Below are positions 4,580-7,086 of a stretch of 7,086 nt of DNA, piece after piece (the stretch's first letter is position 1; the number at the start of each line of letters is the position of its first letter). The notes under the pieces were generated by a model, which was given only the letters and a program-made list of their open reading frames with translations, was not told where the DNA came from and ran no database searches. The stretch is from Cytophagales bacterium (GTDB lineage Bacteria > Bacteroidota > Bacteroidia > Cytophagales > Cyclobacteriaceae): contig JAGUUF010000341.1 of assembly GCA_020063545.1 (NCBI GenBank), positions 1-7,086 of the forward strand, written 5' to 3'. The position numbers and the translations under genes are program-made.

Positions 4580-7086
4580 ATGGTTTCATTTTTCCGGTCT
4601 GCACCCAACACCATTTATGCTGTTGGCCTGACATCGCCTTTACAACATGTTGATATTCAAAAGCTTACATGGTTACTGGGCGATGCTGTTCCCTTGCCTG
4701 ACATGAGGTTAAACGGATATTATGTTGGGCCCCGCAAAGAGATGGTTACACCGTGGAGCACCAACGCGGTTGAGATTACCCAGACCATGGGCATAGCCGG
4801 CATCACGCGCATGGAAGAATTCACACAGGTTGAACCAACTGGCGCCCACTACGATCGCATGCTGCAGGTATTGTATACCGGGCTGGACCAGGAAATCTTC
4901 ACCATCAATCATTTACCTGAACCCGTAAAAGAAATTAACAACATAGCCGCCTACAACCTGCAGGAGGGCCTTGCCCTTAGCCCTGAAGAAATTGAATACC
5001 TCGAAAACGTAAGCAAGGAACTGGGCCGCAACCTTACCGACAGCGAGGTTTTCGGTTTCTCGCAGGTTAACTCCGAGCACTGCCGGCATAAAATTTTTAA
5101 CGGCACATTTATTATTGATGGACGGGAGATGGAAGCCACCCTCTTTCAACTCATTAAGAAAACCTCGAAAGAAAATCCGAATTTCCTTGTGTCGGCCTAC
5201 AAGGATAATGTAGCCTTTATTAAAGGACCACGCATTGAGCAGTTTGCACCTGCCCGGCAGGATGTTGCCGACTTTTTTGAAGTAAACGAAATTGATTCGG
5301 TGATTTCCCTGAAAGCCGAAACCCATAATTTCCCCACCACGGTTGAACCATTCAATGGCGCTGCTACCGGTTCGGGCGGTGAAATACGCGATCGGTTAGC
5401 CGGAGGTAAAGGAGCGCTTCCCCTGGCCGGTACGGCTGTATACATGACTGCCTATCCGCGGCTTGAGGGGGGCAGAGCCTGGGAGAACCTGTTTGCAGCC
5501 CGCAACTGGCTTTACCAGACACCGGAGGAAATTCTGATTAAAGCCTCCGATGGTGCATCCGACTTCGGCAATAAATTTGGCCAGCCGCTGATTAACGGCA
5601 GCGTACTCACCTTTGAGCATTTCGAAGGCGCAGCAAAATTCGGGTTTGACAAAGTGATTATGCTTGCCGGAGGTATCGGCTTCGGTAAGGAAAAAGACAG
5701 CAGGAAAGATTCGCTTCAACCGGGTGATAAAATTGTTATGCTCGGGGGCGACAATTACCGCATCGGTATGGGTGGCGGGGCCGTATCGTCTGTGGCTACC
5801 GGTGAGTTTGGAAATGCAATCGAACTAAATGCCATCCAGCGCTCCAACCCCGAAATGCAAAAACGGGTGATGAATGCCATCCGGGCCTTGGCCGAACTGG
5901 ATAACAACCCGATAATCTCCATTCACGACCATGGCGCTGGCGGCCACTTCAACTGCCTGTCGGAACTGCTTGAAGAAACCGGTGGCACCATCTATATTGA
6001 TAAGCTCCCGGTGGGCGACCCTACCCTGTCGGATAAGGAAATCATCAGCAACGAATCGCAGGAGCGCATGGGCCTGGCGATACATGAGAAAAATATTGGC
6101 CTGCTTAAAAAAATTGCCGACCGGGAACGCGCCCCGATGTATGTTATTGGGCATGCCACAGGCGACAAATACCTGCATTTTATAAGGCAAGGCAGTGAGA
6201 AAAAACCAATTGATTTTGCCGTAAAGCATTTACTCGGTTCTTCGCCAAAAACAATTTTAACAGATGAAAAGCAGCCTGTTTCCTTTTCGGAAATCAGCTA
6301 CAGCGCTGCGAACATTACCGAGTACCTTACCCTGGTACTGCAGCTGGAATCGGTTGCCTGCAAAGACTGGCTTACCAATAAGGTTGACCGCTCCGTAACC
6401 GGTAAAGTTGCCACCCAGCAAACCTGCGGGCCCATTCAACTGCCGCTTAACAACCTGGGTGTAATGGCGCTTGATTTCACCAGCCTGAAGGGCGTGGCAA
6501 CCGCCATCGGGCATGCGCCTGCCGCAGCACTCATAAACCCTTCGGCCGGCAGCCGCCTGGCCATTGCCGAAGCACTCACTAACCTTGTGTGGGCACCGTT
6601 AACACACGGCATAAAAGGTATTTCGTTAAGTGCCAACTGGATGTGGCCTGCCAAACAACCGGGTGAAAATGCGCGGCTGTATGAAGCGGTGAGTGCAGTA
6701 AGCGAGTTTGCCATTCAACTCGGGATCAATATTCCTACCGGGAAAGATTCGCTTTCGATGACCCAAAAGTATCCTGACGGAAACGTGGTGCTGTCTCCCG
6801 GCACAGTCATCATCTCGGCCGTTGCTGAAGTGAGCAACATTACCAAAACCGTTACTCCGGCACTCGCACCTATAGCTGGATCTCATCTTGTTTTCATAGA
6901 TTTTTCGGGGTGCGAACGCGCACTCGGTGGCAGTGCATTGGCGCAGGTCATGAATAAACTTGGTAATCAATCACCCGATGTTACCGATGCCGCTTACCTG
7001 GCATCCTGTTTTTCAGCCATCCAGGAATTAATAAATCAAAACCAACTGCTGGCTGGTCATGATGTTTCATCAGGAGGCTTAATCAC
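4580..7086 (+). CDS. purL: Phosphoribosylformylglycinamidine synthase, large single-chain type (3' end outside window)
   Basis: Converts FGAR, glutamine and ATP to FGAM, the fourth step of de novo purine synthesis, in the cytoplasm. The frame is open from ATG at 4580 to the window edge (835 complete codons), with no frameshift. The N-terminal PurS-like part holds GYYVGPRKEMVTPWSTNA (about 46-63). The catalytic and ATP-binding signatures follow in order: NSEHCRHKIF (164-173), KAETHNFPTTVEPFNGAATG with SGGEIRDR (245-272), GGDNYRIGMGGG (389-400), HDHGAGG (449-455), SNESQERMG (490-498), NPSAGSRLAIAEALTNL (653-669), PTGKDSLSM (719-727) and HDVSSGG (827-833). The large form is about 1,200-1,300 residues, so roughly the last third is missing, including the glutamine amidotransferase domain with its Cys-His-Glu triad. 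THNF replaces the THNH of proteobacterial enzymes, which I recall as usual for Bacteroidota. There is no Shine-Dalgarno, no upstream in-frame ATG, and no PRPP or purine switch element is seen. Confidence 0.97.
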   Translation, partial: MVSFFRSAPNTIYAVGLTSPLQHVDIQKLTWLLGDAVPLPDMRLNGYYVGPRKEMVTPWSTNAVEITQTMGIAGITRMEEFTQVEPTGAHYDRMLQVLYTGLDQEIFTINHLPEPVKEINNIAAYNLQEGLALSPEEIEYLENVSKELGRNLTDSEVFGFSQVNSEHCRHKIFNGTFIIDGREMEATLFQLIKKTSKENPNFLVSAYKDNVAFIKGPRIEQFAPARQDVADFFEVNEIDSVISLKAETHNFPTTVEPFNGAATGSGGEIRDRLAGGKGALPLAGTAVYMTAYPRLEGGRAWENLFAARNWLYQTPEEILIKASDGASDFGNKFGQPLINGSVLTFEHFEGAAKFGFDKVIMLAGGIGFGKEKDSRKDSLQPGDKIVMLGGDNYRIGMGGGAVSSVATGEFGNAIELNAIQRSNPEMQKRVMNAIRALAELDNNPIISIHDHGAGGHFNCLSELLEETGGTIYIDKLPVGDPTLSDKEIISNESQERMGLAIHEKNIGLLKKIADRERAPMYVIGHATGDKYLHFIRQGSEKKPIDFAVKHLLGSSPKTILTDEKQPVSFSEISYSAANITEYLTLVLQLESVACKDWLTNKVDRSVTGKVATQQTCGPIQLPLNNLGVMALDFTSLKGVATAIGHAPAAALINPSAGSRLAIAEALTNLVWAPLTHGIKGISLSANWMWPAKQPGENARLYEAVSAVSEFAIQLGINIPTGKDSLSMTQKYPDGNVVLSPGTVIISAVAEVSNITKTVTPALAPIAGSHLVFIDFSGCERALGGSALAQVMNKLGNQSPDVTDAAYLASCFSAIQELINQNQLLAGHDVSSGGLI

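Noticed and set aside
4443..4634. 63-codon minus-strand frame running from the purL start into the sigma gene start
   Set aside because: It overlaps the first codons of purL, fills the divergent promoter region and has no recognisable protein features.
4913..5326. Open frame on the minus strand inside purL
   Set aside because: The plus frame encodes conserved PurL motifs through this stretch; the minus frame shows no family features.
1..7086. CRISPR array, insertion sequence, tRNA, rRNA or phage attachment site
   Set aside because: No spaced direct repeats, transposase motifs, terminal inverted repeats or structured RNA signatures were seen on either strand.

Overview
The window looks like chromosomal DNA from a Bacteroidota member, probably of the Cytophagales type (the lineage is inference). 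The evidence is a promoter matching the Bacteroidota consensus TTTG-N19-TAnnTTTG, weak or absent Shine-Dalgarno sites at most starts, moderate GC, and a PurL protein whose signature motifs have the Bacteroidota flavour (THNFP, HDHGAGG). It holds two divergent gene sets separated by a short intergenic region at about 4444-4579. Gene density is high, no stretch over 300 bases lacks a gene, and I see no RNA genes, mobile elements or CRISPR.

Leftward set (minus strand), read from right to left. First is a two-gene unit of an ECF-type sigma-70 factor (3889-4443) and a small two-helix membrane protein with a basic, His-containing tail (3517-3870). After a 112-base gap comes a compact four-gene drug or solvent efflux operon: a TetR/AcrR-type repressor (2772-3404), a TolC-like outer membrane channel (1417-2775), a lipoprotein periplasmic adaptor of the HlyD/AcrA type (229-1404), and the first 72 codons of an RND inner membrane pump (1-216, cut by the window edge). 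The repressor and channel genes overlap by ATGA, and the other two junctions are each 12 bases, so the four genes are very likely one transcript. The promoter in front of the repressor gene carries an 8-base-arm inverted repeat lying between and against its two promoter boxes. This is what a self-repressing TetR operator should look like.

Rightward set (plus strand). A single long open frame from 4580 runs off the right edge. It is the large, single-chain form of phosphoribosylformylglycinamidine synthase (PurL), a purine biosynthesis enzyme. Its 835 visible codons are uninterrupted.

Together, the leftward genes describe envelope defence and export: TetR senses a ligand, and TolC, HlyD and RND form the tripartite pump. 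The sigma factor with its membrane partner may be an independent envelope-responsive regulator. PurL is unrelated housekeeping. I see no clear sign of a wholly new system. The least understood item is the small membrane protein paired with the sigma factor, and the most concrete regulatory signal is the operator and promoter overlap upstream of tetR.
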